Below, one piece after another: positions 38,591 to 48,290 of a stretch of DNA of 64,000 nt. The stretch spans positions 1-64,000 of the forward strand of contig NZ_JAHBAV010000015.1 in NCBI RefSeq assembly GCF_018390595.1, given 5' to 3'. The position numbers and the translations under genes were made by a program. A model generated the notes under the pieces. The model had not been told where the DNA came from and did no database searches. It saw only the letters and a list, made by a program, of their open reading frames with translations. The first letter of the stretch is position 1. Each line of letters begins with the position of its first letter. The stretch is from Dietzia massiliensis. GTDB taxonomy: Bacteria; Actinomycetota; Actinomycetes; Mycobacteriales; Mycobacteriaceae.

Positions 38591-39819
38591 GTCGGGTCCC
38601 CACTTTCCGTATCGGTGTTCTCGTCGTCGTCGCCCTCGTCGTCCCGGGGTCGTGACAGCGTCATCCCGGAGTGACGCTCGCGCCCCTCGCCCGTCATCAC
38701 GACGTCATGACGCACGCCCCGCAGCCCGGCCGGGACGTCCTCCCCGACCGCCGCGGTGATGAGGACCTGCTCGACCCCGGCCGCGACATCGGCGAGCGCG
38801 GCGCGGCGGTGGCGGTCGAGTTCGGCGAACACGTCGTCGAGGAGGAGCACCGGCTCGGCACCGTCGGCGCGGAACAACTCGAGGGAGCCGAGGCGCAACG
38901 CGAGTGCGAACGACCACGTCTCCCCGTGGCTGGCGAACCCCTTCGCCGGCTCGTCGCCGAGGGTCAGGAGGAGGTCGTCGCGGTGCGGCCCGACGAGCGA
39001 CATGCCGCGGTCGATCTCGTCGCGTCGCCGCCGACCGAGCTCCGCGAGGAGCACCGCCTCGACGAGTTCGGGATCGGTCAGCTCGGACTCATCGGGGGTG
39101 TCGGCGACGCGGAACCGGTAGGCGAGATCGGCCGGGCGGGACTCGGGTGCCAGTCCGCGATAGGCGTCGACGACGAGGGGGCGCAGCTGCCGGAGGAGGT
39201 CGATCCGACCGGCCACGAGTCTGGCCCCGAGTTCGGCCAGCCGGCCGTCCCACACGTCGAGGGTGTCCAGCACCGCGGCGGATTCCTCGGGCCGGCCGCG
39301 CCGCAGCGCACCTGACGCGGACTTGAGCAGCGCGGTGCGCTGACGCAGCACGGACGAGTACTCGGCCAGGTCGCCACCGAGCGAGGGTCGGCGTTGGACC
39401 ATGAGCTCGTCGAGCAGCCGACGCCGCTCGGCTGGCTCGCCGCGCACGAGGGCGAGGTCCTCGGGCGCGAAGAGGACGGACTGGACGACCCCGAGGATGT
39501 CGGAGAGTCGGCGGCACGGTGAGGTGTTGAGTCTCGCGCGGTTGGCCTTGCCGGAGTTGAGCGCGAGTTCGACGGTGAGTTCCCGCCCGGCGTTGTGGGC
39601 GAGTGCGCCGACGAGCGCGGTCCCGGCACCCGTCCGGATCATCGGCGCGTCGCCCGCGACGCGATGGGATCGGAGGCTGGCCAGCACGCCGATCGCCTCG
39701 AGGACGTTGGTCTTCCCGTGACCGTTGCGGCCGATCAGGGTAGTGACCCCCGGCTTGAGATCCAGTTCGAGCAGGGGCCAGGAGCGGAAGTCCAGGAGCC
39801 TGAGGTGACGCAGGTGCAT
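38587..39819 (-). CDS. recF: DNA replication and repair protein RecF
   Basis: SMC-like ATPase of 410 aa that loads RecA at gaps as part of RecFOR. The start MHLRHLRLLDFRSW and the Walker A GRNGHGKTN (about residues 30-38) are diagnostic; Walker B is LLLDDVFAELD near 338 and the signature GETWSFALALRLG precedes it. It follows dnaN with a 25-base gap and is coupled to dciA. The acidic, Asp/Glu-rich C-terminal 25 residues extend beyond the folded ATPase. Confidence 0.97.
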   Translation of the reverse strand: MHLRHLRLLDFRSWPLLELDLKPGVTTLIGRNGHGKTNVLEAIGVLASLRSHRVAGDAPMIRTGAGTALVGALAHNAGRELTVELALNSGKANRARLNTSPCRRLSDILGVVQSVLFAPEDLALVRGEPAERRRLLDELMVQRRPSLGGDLAEYSSVLRQRTALLKSASGALRRGRPEESAAVLDTLDVWDGRLAELGARLVAGRIDLLRQLRPLVVDAYRGLAPESRPADLAYRFRVADTPDESELTDPELVEAVLLAELGRRRRDEIDRGMSLVGPHRDDLLLTLGDEPAKGFASHGETWSFALALRLGSLELFRADGAEPVLLLDDVFAELDRHRRAALADVAAGVEQVLITAAVGEDVPAGLRGVRHDVVMTGEGRERHSGMTLSRPRDDEGDDDENTDTESGDPT

Positions 39820-39844
39820 ACCGGATCGGTCCCGGGTCGCGGGC

Positions 39845-41020
39845 TCAGCCCGGCAGGCGCACGGGCATGAGCAGGTAGGTGTGGTCCGACTCGACGGGCG
39901 CGATGGCGCCGTCGGCGCCCGGCTCGGGGAGGGCCTCGGGTGCGGGTCGCAGGACGGCGGGGCGGCTGGGCTGCGTGAACCCGAACGCGACGCGGGCCGA
40001 GTGGATGCTGCCCAGGCCGTCGAGCAGGTAGCCGGGGTTGAATGCGATGGTCAGCGGCTCGCCGACGAAGTCCACCGGGAGCGACTCGTTGGCCTGCGCG
40101 GCGTCGTCCCCGCCGGCCGAGAGCGCGAGTTCGCCCTCGCTGAACGCCATGCGGACCTGGACGCCGCGGTCGGCGACGAGCGCGACACGCTTGATCGCCT
40201 GCGCGAGGGCGTCGACCTCGACGACCGCGACGGACGTGTGCTGGGGCGGCAGCAGCTGCCGGACCTTGGGGAACTCGGCGTCGAGCAGGCGGGTGGTGGT
40301 GCGCTGACCGGAGACCAGCACACCGAGGATGCCCTCGGCCCCGACGTTGGAACCCGCCCCGAGGCTGAGGTCGACTCGACCACCGTGTCCGGCCGAGCGG
40401 GTGACCTCGGACAGCGCCTTGGCGGGGATGAGCACCTCGACGGTGACGTCCTCGCGAGCCGGCTCCCAGTCGAACTCCCGGATGGCCAGGCGGAACCGGT
40501 CGGTCGCGATGAGCGTGACCCGGGTGCCCTCGATCTCCATACGGATGCCGGTGAGCATCGGGAGGGTGTCGTCCTTGCCGGCCGCGACGACGACCTGGCC
40601 CACGGCCTCCGAGAACGCGTCGACCTCGGCGGAGCCGGTGACCTCCGGCATGGCCGGAAGCTGCGGGTAGTCCTCGACCGGCATGGTCGGGAGGGTGAAC
40701 TTCGCGGAGCCGCAGGTGATGTACATCTTCTGCGCGGTGACCACCACCTCGACCGGGCGGTCGGGCAGGGCGCGGGCGATGTCGGCCAACAGCCGCCCGG
40801 ACACCAGCGTGCTACCCGGCTCGGACACCTCCGCGGGTACCGAGACCTGCGCTGACGTCTCGTAGTCGAACCCCGAGATCGTCAGACCCGAGTCCGCCTC
40901 GAGCAGGACGCCGCCGAGGATCGGCACCGACGGCCGCGAGGGCAGCGTGCGGGCGACCCAGGCCACGGAGTCCGCGAAGTCCTCGCGGGTGACGCGGAAC
41001 GTCGGATCCGTGATCTCCAT
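39845..41020 (-). CDS. dnaN: DNA polymerase III beta sliding clamp
   Basis: Ring-shaped processivity clamp, 391 aa, made of three similar domains that dimerise around DNA. The first strand [23 protein letters not shown] (given in parts: [13 protein letters not shown]) and the C-terminal [11 protein letters not shown] are standard. The AGGT-type ribosome-binding site (GAGGT, six bases upstream) fixes the ATG. A short non-conserved insertion ([17 protein letters not shown], near 365) precedes the last strand. The gene lies downstream of dnaA across the 597-base putative origin. Confidence 0.97.
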   Translation of the reverse strand: MEITDPTFRVTREDFADSVAWVARTLPSRPSVPILGGVLLEADSGLTISGFDYETSAQVSVPAEVSEPGSTLVSGRLLADIARALPDRPVEVVVTAQKMYITCGSAKFTLPTMPVEDYPQLPAMPEVTGSAEVDAFSEAVGQVVVAAGKDDTLPMLTGIRMEIEGTRVTLIATDRFRLAIREFDWEPAREDVTVEVLIPAKALSEVTRSAGHGGRVDLSLGAGSNVGAEGILGVLVSGQRTTTRLLDAEFPKVRQLLPPQHTSVAVVEVDALAQAIKRVALVADRGVQVRMAFSEGELALSAGGDDAAQANESLPVDFVGEPLTIAFNPGYLLDGLGSIHSARVAFGFTQPSRPAVLRPAPEALPEPGADGAIAPVESDHTYLLMPVRLPG

Positions 41021-41617
41021 CGATGACCTCTTTCAGGCGGGGCGGATACCGGCTGCCGGTATCTGGACGAGTGGTCTGTTTCAGGGGGTCGTGCCGTACG
41101 TGCCCGCCGCGGTCGGCGGAACGTCTCCATGAGGGTAACCGCTCGCACCGACAGTGGGCACACGGAGTCGGCGTAACCGGTCAAGCAGGCTCGCCGTTCC
41201 ACATCCCTACTTCTTACAAGAACTCTCAAGAGAGATAAGAGGTAGTAGTAGGTCCTGTGAAATTGTGAGCCGAGACCTGTAATCACAGGTCTCGTCGGAT
41301 TTCGTCGTGTGAACGCGTCTGTCGTTTCTTGTGATTTGGTCGAGCGCCCCGGTGGAATCACAAGAGTCCGTCCACCCTCTGTCCACCGTCGGTCCACAAG
41401 ATCCCACAGCTTTGTCCACAGCTGTGAACGATGTGACGAAGGGGGTCGCGGGGGGTCTCAGTTGTGTCGCGACGCGGTCGCGGGCGCCGTGACATGACGG
41501 CCGCAGGCACCGTGACACGACGGTCCCGGCCGGATGACAGGGGTCGCGGCGACGCGGCGACCCGCGCGCACGACGAATCAGCCCGTATGAGGGGAAGGGG
41601 GACGGTACGAGGGGCCC
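41021..41617. other. oriC: Putative origin of replication (dnaA-dnaN intergenic region)
   Basis: In related genera oriC is the dnaA-dnaN spacer, and this 597-base gap has the expected content. It holds one exact DnaA box TTGTCCACA (41412-41420) with looser relatives immediately upstream: CCGTCCACC (41368), CTGTCCACC (41379) and CGGTCCACA (41390). An A+T-rich stretch at about 41200-41260 contains the palindrome CTCTCAAGAGAG (41223-41234), a possible unwinding site. A 10-bp perfect inverted repeat lies at 41271-41294. Apart from these and the dnaN leader I see no gene. Confidence 0.75.
41271..41294. repeat. Perfect inverted repeat in oriC region
   Basis: CGAGACCTGT and ACAGGTCTCG form 10-base perfect arms around AATC. 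On either strand no T-run follows, so it does not look like a terminator. It lies between the A+T-rich tract and the DnaA-box cluster and may be a protein-binding or structural element of the origin. Confidence 0.55.
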
Positions 41618-43123
41618 TCAGAGCGAGCGGGAGCGCTCCTTGATCCGGGCGGTGAGCTCCTGGATCTGATCGTAAGTACGCCGGTCGTCCTTGATCTCCT
41701 TGAGGATCTTGCGCTGGGCGTACATGACCGTGGTGTGGTCCTTGCCGCCGAAGGTGACGCCGATCTTGGGGAGGGAGAGGTCGGTGAGTTCGCGGCAGAG
41801 GTACATGGCGATCTGCCGCGCCCGGGAGAGCGACCGGGTCTTGGACGTCCCGCACAGTTCGTCGATGCTCGTGGAGAAGAACTCGGCGGTCACCGCCATG
41901 ATGGTCGCCGCGGAGATCTGTAGCGAATCGTCGTCGGAGACCACGTCGCGCAGAACGATCTCGGCGAGCGGCACGTCGATCTCGTGCCCGTTGAGGGACG
42001 CGAACGCCACCACACGGATGAGCGCGCCCTCGAGTTCGCGGATGTTGCGCTGGACGCGGGTGGCGATGAGCTCGAGGACGTCCCGGGGGACGACGTAGTT
42101 CTCGGACTTCGCCTTCTTGTCCAGGATCGCGATGCGTGTCTCGAGCTCGGGCGGCTGGATGTCGGTGATCAGCCCCCACTCGAACCGCGTACGTAGTCGG
42201 TCCTCGAGGGGCTGCAGCTGCTTGGGCGGCCGGTCGGAGGAGATCACGATCTGCTTCTGCGCGTTGTGGATCGTGTTGAAGGTGTGGAAGAACTCCTCCT
42301 GGACCTGCTCCTTGCCGATCAGGAACTGGATGTCGTCCACCAGCAGGATGTCCGCCTCGCGGTACCGCTTCTTGAACATGTTCTGGCGGCCGTCGCGGAC
42401 GGAGTTGATGAAGTCGTTGGTGAACTCCTCGGTCGAGACGTACTTGACCTTCTGTTCGGAGTACATGCGCAACGAATAGTGCCCGATGGCGTGGAGCAGG
42501 TGGGTCTTGCCGAGACCGGATTCGCCCCAGATGAACAGGGGGTTGTACGCACGGGCGGGCGCCTCGGCCACGGCGAGTGCGGCGGCCCTGGCGAACCTGT
42601 TGGAGTTGCCCTGGACGAACGCGCTGAAAGTGTAGCGCTCGTTGAGGCCGGGGGCCGTCGCGGCGGACAGCGCCTCGTCGCGGTCGCTGCCGTGGAGGAG
42701 TCGCTCGGCGGCGATCTGTTCCTCGGTCATCCGCCGGGGCCGTGTGGTGGCCGGCGGGTGCTCCTCCTCGGCGGCCGGGCGATGGATCTCGTCGGCGTCG
42801 ATGACCTGGTCGTCCTGGTCGTCGGTGGGCGGTTGCCCGCCGGCCAGGGAGGTGTCGACCTTGACGGCGAGGTCGACGGGCTCGCCGAGCTGCGCGCTCA
42901 GGGCGCGGGTGATGGGTCCGCGCAGGACGGATTCGATGTTGTCGCGGGCGAAGGCCGACGGCGCGGCGAGCATCGCGAAGCCGTTGACCACGGCGATCGG
43001 CTGGACGAGCCGGAGCCACGCCTGCTGCTGGCGGGACAGGGCCGGGTTGTCGTCACTGGCCAACTCGGGATCGGTGAGCCTGTCGAGGACGGCACTCCAC
43101 ACGTGTTCGAGCTCAGGAGACAC
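41618..43123 (-). CDS. dnaA: Chromosomal replication initiator DnaA
   Basis: Initiator ATPase of 501 aa. Domain I starts at [13 protein letters not shown]; an acidic, Gln/Asp-rich domain II linker spans about residues 80-160; the AAA+ domain III has Walker [12 protein letters not shown], Walker [10 protein letters not shown] and sensor motifs; domain IV ends with [16 protein letters not shown], the DnaA-box-reading helix. The GTG start follows GGAG (in GAGGAGACC) at a slightly long spacing; codons further upstream would add a Pro-rich tail absent from homologues. It is transcribed toward dnaN, and DnaA boxes lie on both sides of the gene, so autoregulation is expected. Confidence 0.98.
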   Translation of the reverse strand: MSPELEHVWSAVLDRLTDPELASDDNPALSRQQQAWLRLVQPIAVVNGFAMLAAPSAFARDNIESVLRGPITRALSAQLGEPVDLAVKVDTSLAGGQPPTDDQDDQVIDADEIHRPAAEEEHPPATTRPRRMTEEQIAAERLLHGSDRDEALSAATAPGLNERYTFSAFVQGNSNRFARAAALAVAEAPARAYNPLFIWGESGLGKTHLLHAIGHYSLRMYSEQKVKYVSTEEFTNDFINSVRDGRQNMFKKRYREADILLVDDIQFLIGKEQVQEEFFHTFNTIHNAQKQIVISSDRPPKQLQPLEDRLRTRFEWGLITDIQPPELETRIAILDKKAKSENYVVPRDVLELIATRVQRNIRELEGALIRVVAFASLNGHEIDVPLAEIVLRDVVSDDDSLQISAATIMAVTAEFFSTSIDELCGTSKTRSLSRARQIAMYLCRELTDLSLPKIGVTFGGKDHTTVMYAQRKILKEIKDDRRTYDQIQELTARIKERSRSL

Positions 43124-43668
43124 GGTGGGTGGTCTCCTCTCGTCAGCGTGTCGGGCGATCCCGGCGGGCCGGGGGGCCGGGGGGCCGGCCAGGCCGGACA
43201 CCACACTCTATCCACAGGCTCCGACCCAGGTCCACTGAGGTATCCACATGGTTGTCCACAGCTGTGGGAAGACAGACTTCACCCATGGGCCGTTCGCAGG
43301 TGGAGGATCAGTGGCGAGGGATCGGTGGTACTGGTTCGGATCTGAGGTTATGTACAGCCCGGGGGGGCTTGTTGGTGAATGACCGTAACAACACGTCCCA
43401 GCCAGGGGCAACCCTCAAGATCGACTGGAGGCCGGAAGTCAAGCATCGCGGCCGTGGGCGTGTCGAGATGGCCTGCGAAGTGGTGACCGTGGGACGAATG
43501 GGATTACACGGTTTGGTGGCCGGCGCGTGGTGCGCGTAATCTTGAACAGTCTGTCGTGCGCCCGCGGGCGTACGGCGCGTCGTGGTGCCGCCGACCCCGG
43601 TGATTCGACGACGTCTCGTACTCGAACAGGCGCTGGTCACGGCGCCGACTTCACGTGAGGAGCCAACC
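43124..43668. promoter_or_regulatory. dnaA-rpmH divergent promoter region with DnaA boxes
   Basis: This 545-base spacer carries the divergent promoters for dnaA and the rpmH operon. DnaA-box-like 9-mers cluster close to the dnaA side: CTATCCACA (43208-43216), GTATCCACA (43240-43248) and the exact TTGTCCACA (43252-43260), the last forming the palindrome CCACAGCTGTGG. The open frame spanning much of the gap on the plus strand shows no RBS or family similarity. GAGGAG (43656-43661) is the rpmH ribosome-binding site. Confidence 0.7.
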
Positions 43669-43812
43669 ATGGCCAAGGGCAAGCGGACTTTCCAGCCGAA
43701 CAACCGTCGTCGTGCCAAGGTGCACGGTTTCCGTCTCCGGATGCGCACGCGCGCCGGCCGTGGCATCGTCGGCGCCCGTCGTCGCAAGGGCCGCGCCTCG
43801 CTGACGGCCTGA
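43669..43812 (+). CDS. rpmH: Large ribosomal subunit protein bL34
   Basis: Ribosomal protein of 47 aa, highly basic, with the standard [21 protein letters not shown] core (shown in parts: [17 protein letters not shown]). It heads the rpmH-rnpA-yidD-yidC-jag-rsmG-parA-parB run and diverges from dnaA, the near-universal layout at bacterial origins. The start is the ATG of MAKGKR, seven bases after GAGGAG. Confidence 0.98.
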   Translation: MAKGKRTFQPNNRRRAKVHGFRLRMRTRAGRGIVGARRRKGRASLTA

Positions 43813-43830
43813 TCCCGGCCGGGGTGGCGC

Positions 43831-44193
43831 GTGCTTCCCAGGTCGCACCGGCTCCACCGTTCCGCTGATTTCGCGACGGTGGTGCGCAAGGGTGCCAGGA
43901 AGGGCCGCCGCACCATGGTCGTACACGCCCACGTGGACTCCTCGGATGTCCGCGTGGGCGGTCCGCGTTTCGGGCTCGTCGTGAGCAAAGCCGTCGGGGA
44001 CTCGGTGACACGCCACCGGGTCAGCCGGCGGCTTCGTCATATCGCCGCCGAGGTGCTGGCGGACGTCGACCCGGACCTCCTGGTCGTCGTGCGCGCGAAC
44101 CCGGCGTCGGCGACGGCGCCTCACGCGGATCTGGTGCGGGATATGAGAACCGGGTTGGCCGCGGCGGCGTCGCGGGCTCGGGGGTCATCGTGA
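43831..44193 (+). CDS. rnpA: Ribonuclease P protein component
   Basis: Protein subunit of RNase P, 120 aa, which assists the RNA subunit in maturing tRNA 5' ends. The FGLVVSKAVGDSVTRHRVSRRLRH segment (in parts: VVSKAVG, VTRHRVSRRLR) contains the RNR-like RNA-binding motif. Start is GTG 18 bases after rpmH. Its stop overlaps yidD by four bases. Confidence 0.95.
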   Translation: MLPRSHRLHRSADFATVVRKGARKGRRTMVVHAHVDSSDVRVGGPRFGLVVSKAVGDSVTRHRVSRRLRHIAAEVLADVDPDLLVVVRANPASATAPHADLVRDMRTGLAAAASRARGSS

Positions 44194-44483
44194 CCCGGGG
44201 CCGGCCGGGACCCGTGGCACGGGTCCTGCTGTGGATGCTGGACTTCTATCAGAAGGGCATCTCGCCGCTCACCCCGCCGAGCTGTCGGTTCGAGCCGACC
44301 TGCAGCGCGTACGCCGTCGAGGCCGTGCGTGTCCACGGCGCCTGGTACGGCACCTGGCTGTCTGTGTGGCGCCTGCTGCGCTGCGGCCCGTGGACGCCGG
44401 GCGGGTGGGACCCGGTCCCGGAGCCACGCGCGCCCGATCCCCCGGACGAGCATGACGCGCACGACCACATTTCACGAACGTAG
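44190..44483 (+). CDS. yidD: Membrane protein insertion efficiency factor YidD
   Basis: Small protein of 97 aa that helps YidC. The family core is intact: FYQKGISPL, CRFEPTCSAYAVEAVRVHG and LLRCGPWTPGGWDPVP, including the conserved cysteines. A short acidic/His tail follows (DPPDEHDAHDH). GTG start overlapping rnpA (GTGA). Confidence 0.95.
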   Translation: MTRGRPGPVARVLLWMLDFYQKGISPLTPPSCRFEPTCSAYAVEAVRVHGAWYGTWLSVWRLLRCGPWTPGGWDPVPEPRAPDPPDEHDAHDHISRT

Positions 44484-44500
44484 CTAGGACTCACACACCC

Positions 44501-45703
44501 ATGTCGTTCATCACCAACCCGCTGGTCTATTACCCGATCTCCGGGATCCTCTGGTTCTGGCACAAGATCTTCGCCTTCCTCGGGGGGCTCCTCCCGTGGG
44601 TCGAGGCGCCGGACTCCAACGGCGTCATCTGGGCGCTGTCGGTGATCTTCCTCGTCGTCACGCTGCGCGCGTTGCTGTTCTGGCCGGCGGCCAAGCAGAT
44701 CCGCTTTTCCCGCAAGATGCAGGAGCTGCAGCCCAAGATGAAGGAGCTGCAGAAGCGGTACAAGAACGACCGCGAGAAGCTCGCCGTCGAGACCCGCAAG
44801 CTGCAGAAGCAGGAGGGCTTCAACCCTCTGCTGGGCTGCCTGCCCATGCTCATCCAGATCCCGGTGTTCCTGGGCCTGTTCCACGTGCTGCGCTCGTTCA
44901 ACCGGATGGGTGAGCAGTTCGGCGCGCTGGGGATGACGGCCGAGGAGACGCGCAACACGGGCAACTACGTGTTCAACGCGGACGAGGTCCAGAGCTTCCT
45001 CGACGCCCGCCTGTTCGGCGCCCCGCTGTCGTCGTTCATCTCGCAGCCGGTCGAGCAGTTCCAGGCCTTCGTCGAGCCGGGTGCCGCGCTGGACTTCGCC
45101 CGCTGGAACATCATCCTGGTCGCCGTCCCGCTGATGATCATCTCGGCGGTCACGACCCACTTCAACGCCCGTGTGTCGCTGTCGCGCCAGTCGCCGGAGG
45201 CGGCCGCGAACCCGCAGGCGAAGATCATGAACCAGCTGATGCTGTGGGCGTTCCCCATCGGCATCCTGGTGACCGGCGCGTTCTGGCCGATGGCGATCCT
45301 CGTCTACATGGTCACCAACAACCTGTGGACGCTGGGCCAGCAGTACTTCCTGTACGAGAGGATGGCCAAGGAGGACGACGCCGCCGCGCTGGCGCGCCGT
45401 GAGGAGCAGAAGGCCCTCGCCCCGCGTGTCGGGGTGAAGCCGGTCAACCCCAAGAAGGGCCGTGGGAGCGGGTCGGCCGCCGCCTCGGGTACCGCCGTGG
45501 CCACCGCGCCCACCGTGGGCGCGGATGAGGTGAAGGGGGACGACGACGAGGTGGTCCCGCCGAAGGCCGCTCCCGCCTCTCCCTCGCCGAGCGGGCCCCG
45601 CCCGGGGCAGCGACCACAGGCGCCGGGCGGTCAGCTAAGTAGGCCGGCCCAGAAGGCCTCCGGATCGCGGCCCAAGAACAAGAAGAAGAAAAAGAAGCGG
45701 TGA
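44501..45703 (+). CDS. yidC: Membrane protein insertase YidC
   Basis: Insertase of 400 aa for newly made membrane proteins, working alone or with SecYEG. Five membrane segments are predicted; the SRKMQELQPKMKELQKRYKND coiled region (in parts: MQELQPKMKELQ) and GCLPMLIQIPVFLGLFHVL with FPIGILVTGAFWPMAI mark the conserved core. The C-terminal 110 residues are disordered and end in a very basic NKKKKKKR-type tail, suited to ribosome contact. A hairpin follows at 45728-45757. Confidence 0.96.
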   Translation: MSFITNPLVYYPISGILWFWHKIFAFLGGLLPWVEAPDSNGVIWALSVIFLVVTLRALLFWPAAKQIRFSRKMQELQPKMKELQKRYKNDREKLAVETRKLQKQEGFNPLLGCLPMLIQIPVFLGLFHVLRSFNRMGEQFGALGMTAEETRNTGNYVFNADEVQSFLDARLFGAPLSSFISQPVEQFQAFVEPGAALDFARWNIILVAVPLMIISAVTTHFNARVSLSRQSPEAAANPQAKIMNQLMLWAFPIGILVTGAFWPMAILVYMVTNNLWTLGQQYFLYERMAKEDDAAALARREEQKALAPRVGVKPVNPKKGRGSGSAAASGTAVATAPTVGADEVKGDDDEVVPPKAAPASPSPSGPRPGQRPQAPGGQLSRPAQKASGSRPKNKKKKKKR

Positions 45704-45727
45704 CCCGGTAGGGCACGCAACTGGACG

Positions 45728-45757
45728 AGGTCCCCGATGCTCCGGCGTCGGGGACCT
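45728..45757 (+). terminator. Hairpin after yidC, possible terminator
   Basis: AGGTCCCCGA and TCGGGGACCT form a perfect 10-bp stem around a ten-base loop, followed by TGTCCC rather than a clean T-run. It may partly end yidC transcription and separate jag and the par genes. Confidence 0.5.
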
Positions 45758-45831
45758 TGTCCCATACTTGGGGTAGATACTCGTCGGCTCATGTGGGTGC
45801 GGCGATCGGCGGTCACGACGGAGGCGGGTCC

Positions 45832-46320
45832 ATGTCCAGAAGGAGCATCGAGGTGTCCGAGGAACGATTGGTCGAGGAAGGCGAGGTTGCCGGTGACTAT
45901 CTCGAGCAGTTCCTCGACATCCTGGACTTCGACGGGGACATCGACCTGGATGTCGAGGGCGACCGCGCGGTCGTGAGCATCGTCGGGGGCGACGATCTCG
46001 ACACGCTCGTGGGTCCGGACGGCGCGGTGCTCGATGCGATCCAGGAGCTGACCCGTCTGGCCGTCCAGCAGGAGTTGGGTGACCGGAGTCGGCTGATGCT
46101 CGACATCGCCGGATGGCGCGAGGCCAAGCGGGAGGCGTTGACCGATGCCGGTCGTGTCGCCGCCCAGCGGGTGCTCGAGTCCGGAGAGTCGGAGGAACTG
46201 GAGCCGATGACCCCGTTCGAGCGGAAGATCATCCACGACGCGATCGCGGAGATCGACGGGGTCACGTCGGACTCGACCGGCGTCGAGCCGAACCGCCGGG
46301 TGGTCGTCCTGCCGGAGTGA
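45832..46320 (+). CDS. Jag/KhpB-type RNA-binding protein (KH + R3H)
   Basis: Protein of 162 aa. The KH-like domain covers about residues 25-95 (VSIVGGDDLDTLVGPDGAVLDAIQELTRL in parts) and the R3H domain about 100-162, with MTPFERKIIHDAI as its signature. KhpB/Jag proteins bind RNA and influence cell elongation; the gene is usually after yidC. I take the ATG of MSRRSIEV; another ATG 25 codons upstream would run through the hairpin. Confidence 0.88.
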   Translation: MSRRSIEVSEERLVEEGEVAGDYLEQFLDILDFDGDIDLDVEGDRAVVSIVGGDDLDTLVGPDGAVLDAIQELTRLAVQQELGDRSRLMLDIAGWREAKREALTDAGRVAAQRVLESGESEELEPMTPFERKIIHDAIAEIDGVTSDSTGVEPNRRVVVLPE

Positions 46321-46407
46321 GGCGATGAGGACCCGTGCAGGGGTGCGAGTCGAGCGGCTCGCACCCCTGTCGCGTGTCCGGGGAAGAATGACAACGATGT
46401 AGTTCGA

Positions 46408-46423
46408 TGTTTCACGTGAAACC
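46408..46423. promoter_or_regulatory. parS site 1
   Basis: TGTTTCACGTGAAACC, one base from the canonical parS 16-mer, with the perfect palindrome GTTTCACGTGAAAC inside. ParB nucleates here to organise the origin region. It lies in the jag-rsmG gap. Confidence 0.93.
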
Positions 46424-46455
46424 GGGTCTGGGCCCGATGGAGGTAGCGCAACGCC

Positions 46456-47175
46456 ATGACCGACGACACCACTAACGAAACGACACGTGACAGCGGCCTG
46501 GGCGGCGTGCCCGCAGGCGCCGCGGACGTGTTCGGCGAGCGTCTCCCACTGGCGATCCGGTACGTCGAGTTCCTCAGAACCGCGGGACTGGAGCGCGGTC
46601 TGATGGGGCCTCGGGAGCGTCCCCGTCTGTGGGATAGGCACGTCCTCAACTCGGCTGCGGCGGCGTCTGCGCTCGAGGACGGGGAGGCGGTCGTGGACAT
46701 CGGCAGCGGCGCCGGCCTGCCCGGGATCCCGCTCGCTCTCGCCCGACCGGATCTCCGCGTGACGCTCGTGGAACCGCTGCTGCGGCGCGTCACGTTCCTC
46801 GAGGAGATCATCGACGAGCTCGGTATCGACGTGCGAGTGGTGCGTGGCCGGGCGGAGGAGAAGGCCGTCATCGCGACGGCGGGGAATGCCGACGTCGTGA
46901 CGTCCCGCGCGGTCGCGCCGCTGGCCAAGCTGGCCGGGTGGTCCGCTCCCCTACTCCGGGTCGGCGGGCGAATGGTCGCGCTGAAGGGTGAGTCCGCGGC
47001 AGACGAGGTCGAGCGGGATCGCGGGGCGCTCGCCACGCTCGGTTTCGAGGGGCTTCGCGTCGAGACCGTGGCCGCCCCCGATGCGGAGCCGACGAGGCTG
47101 GTGATCGGCAGTCTGGCGACTAGGATGGGACACCGTGGCTCGCGATCTCGCGGGGGAGGACGACGCGTCCGGTGA
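46456..47175 (+). CDS. rsmG: 16S rRNA (guanine(527)-N7)-methyltransferase RsmG
   Basis: SAM-dependent methyltransferase of 239 aa modifying G527 of 16S rRNA (loss gives low-level streptomycin resistance in relatives). [24 protein letters not shown] (SAM loop, about residues 83-96), [13 protein letters not shown] and [10 protein letters not shown] are diagnostic. The last 25 residues are Arg/Gly-rich. GGAGG lies 11 bases before the ATG. Confidence 0.96.
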   Translation: MTDDTTNETTRDSGLGGVPAGAADVFGERLPLAIRYVEFLRTAGLERGLMGPRERPRLWDRHVLNSAAAASALEDGEAVVDIGSGAGLPGIPLALARPDLRVTLVEPLLRRVTFLEEIIDELGIDVRVVRGRAEEKAVIATAGNADVVTSRAVAPLAKLAGWSAPLLRVGGRMVALKGESAADEVERDRGALATLGFEGLRVETVAAPDAEPTRLVIGSLATRMGHRGSRSRGGGRRVR

Positions 47176-47206
47176 CCGGCCCGGGCATCCGGCCCGGGAT
47201 CGTGTC

Positions 47207-47222
47207 GGTTTCACGTGAAACA
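47207..47222. promoter_or_regulatory. parS site 2
   Basis: GGTTTCACGTGAAACA contains the perfect palindrome GTTTCACGTGAAAC (47208-47221). It lies between rsmG and parA. Confidence 0.93.
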
Positions 47223-47285
47223 CTGACTCCACGGGCAGCGGATGCTGCACGGCCGGTGTCCATGATGGAAGTCGAAAGGTGACGG

Positions 47286-48290
47286 ATGTCCGACGACGAG
47301 ACCCCGATTTTCGCGGCTGCGAGGCAGGCGAACGAGGTGCTCCACGGGGATGCCCCCGCGCTCCCCCGGCCTGAGACGCCGCGCATCATCACGATCGCCA
47401 ACCAGAAGGGCGGCGTCGGGAAGACGACGTCCACCGTCAATCTCGCCGCAGCTCTGGCTCTCGGTGGGCTCGGTGTCCTCGTCATCGACATGGACCCCCA
47501 GGGGAATGCGAGCACGGCTCTCGGTGTGGACCACCGCGAGGGGACGCCGTCGAGCTACGAACTGTTGATGTGGGAGGCCTCGATCGAGGACCTCATGCAG
47601 AAGAGCCCGCACGCCGAGCAGCTGTACTGCATTCCCGCGACCATCGATCTCGCGGGCTCGGAGATCGAGCTCGTCGGCCTACCCCACCGGGAGCGGCGAC
47701 TGGCCGAGGTCCTTCACCCCGACGATCTCCGGCTGCTCGGGATCGACTACGTCTTCCTCGACTGCCCGCCCTCCCTGGGCCTGCTCACCGTTAACGCGAT
47801 GGTGGCCGCGAGCGAGGTGCTCATCCCCATCCAGTGCGAGTACTACGCACTGGAGGGTGTGGGACAGCTGCTGCGCAACGTCGAGCTGATTCAGCAGCAC
47901 CTCAACACCGAGCTCGAGATCTCGACCATCATGCTCACCATGTATGACGGCCGAACCAAGCTGGCCGAGCAGGTCGCGGGCGAGGTACGGAGCCACTTCG
48001 GCGACACGGTGCTGCGGACGGTCATCCCTCGGAGCGTCAAGGTGTCGGAGGCGCCGGGTTTCGGGATGACCATTCTCCAGTACGACGCGGGATCCCGAGG
48101 TGCCCTGGCCTACCTCGACGCCGCCCGCGAGATCAACGGCCGGCGCGTCACCAGCCGGCGCGCAAGCGACCGGGGGCCGGACGACCGGGGGGCGAGTAGC
48201 CCGGGTGGCGATACGACGACTGACGAGTTGGTGGGCACCCCCGCCCCCGGCATGAGCGCGGACGAATCGCGTCCGGAGGAGAGTCGATGA
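47286..48290 (+). CDS. parA: Chromosome partitioning ATPase ParA
   Basis: Walker-type ATPase of 334 aa that drives segregation of the ParB-parS complex. The deviant Walker [14 protein letters not shown] is near residue 42, the [10 protein letters not shown] switch near 70 and the [11 protein letters not shown]alker B near 157. The C-terminal 50 residues beyond the fold are low-complexity. AAAGG lies seven bases before the ATG; the stop overlaps parB (ATGA). Confidence 0.97.
   Translation: MSDDETPIFAAARQANEVLHGDAPALPRPETPRIITIANQKGGVGKTTSTVNLAAALALGGLGVLVIDMDPQGNASTALGVDHREGTPSSYELLMWEASIEDLMQKSPHAEQLYCIPATIDLAGSEIELVGLPHRERRLAEVLHPDDLRLLGIDYVFLDCPPSLGLLTVNAMVAASEVLIPIQCEYYALEGVGQLLRNVELIQQHLNTELEISTIMLTMYDGRTKLAEQVAGEVRSHFGDTVLRTVIPRSVKVSEAPGFGMTILQYDAGSRGALAYLDAAREINGRRVTSRRASDRGPDDRGASSPGGDTTTDELVGTPAPGMSADESRPEESR

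Noticed and set aside
41309..41497. Short open frame within the putative oriC
   Set aside because: It covers the DnaA-box cluster, has no ribosome-binding site and no familiar sequence.
43129..43539. Open frame of 136 codons in the dnaA-rpmH spacer
   Set aside because: It spans the DnaA boxes and promoters, lacks a ribosome-binding site and resembles no family; spacers here are normally non-coding.
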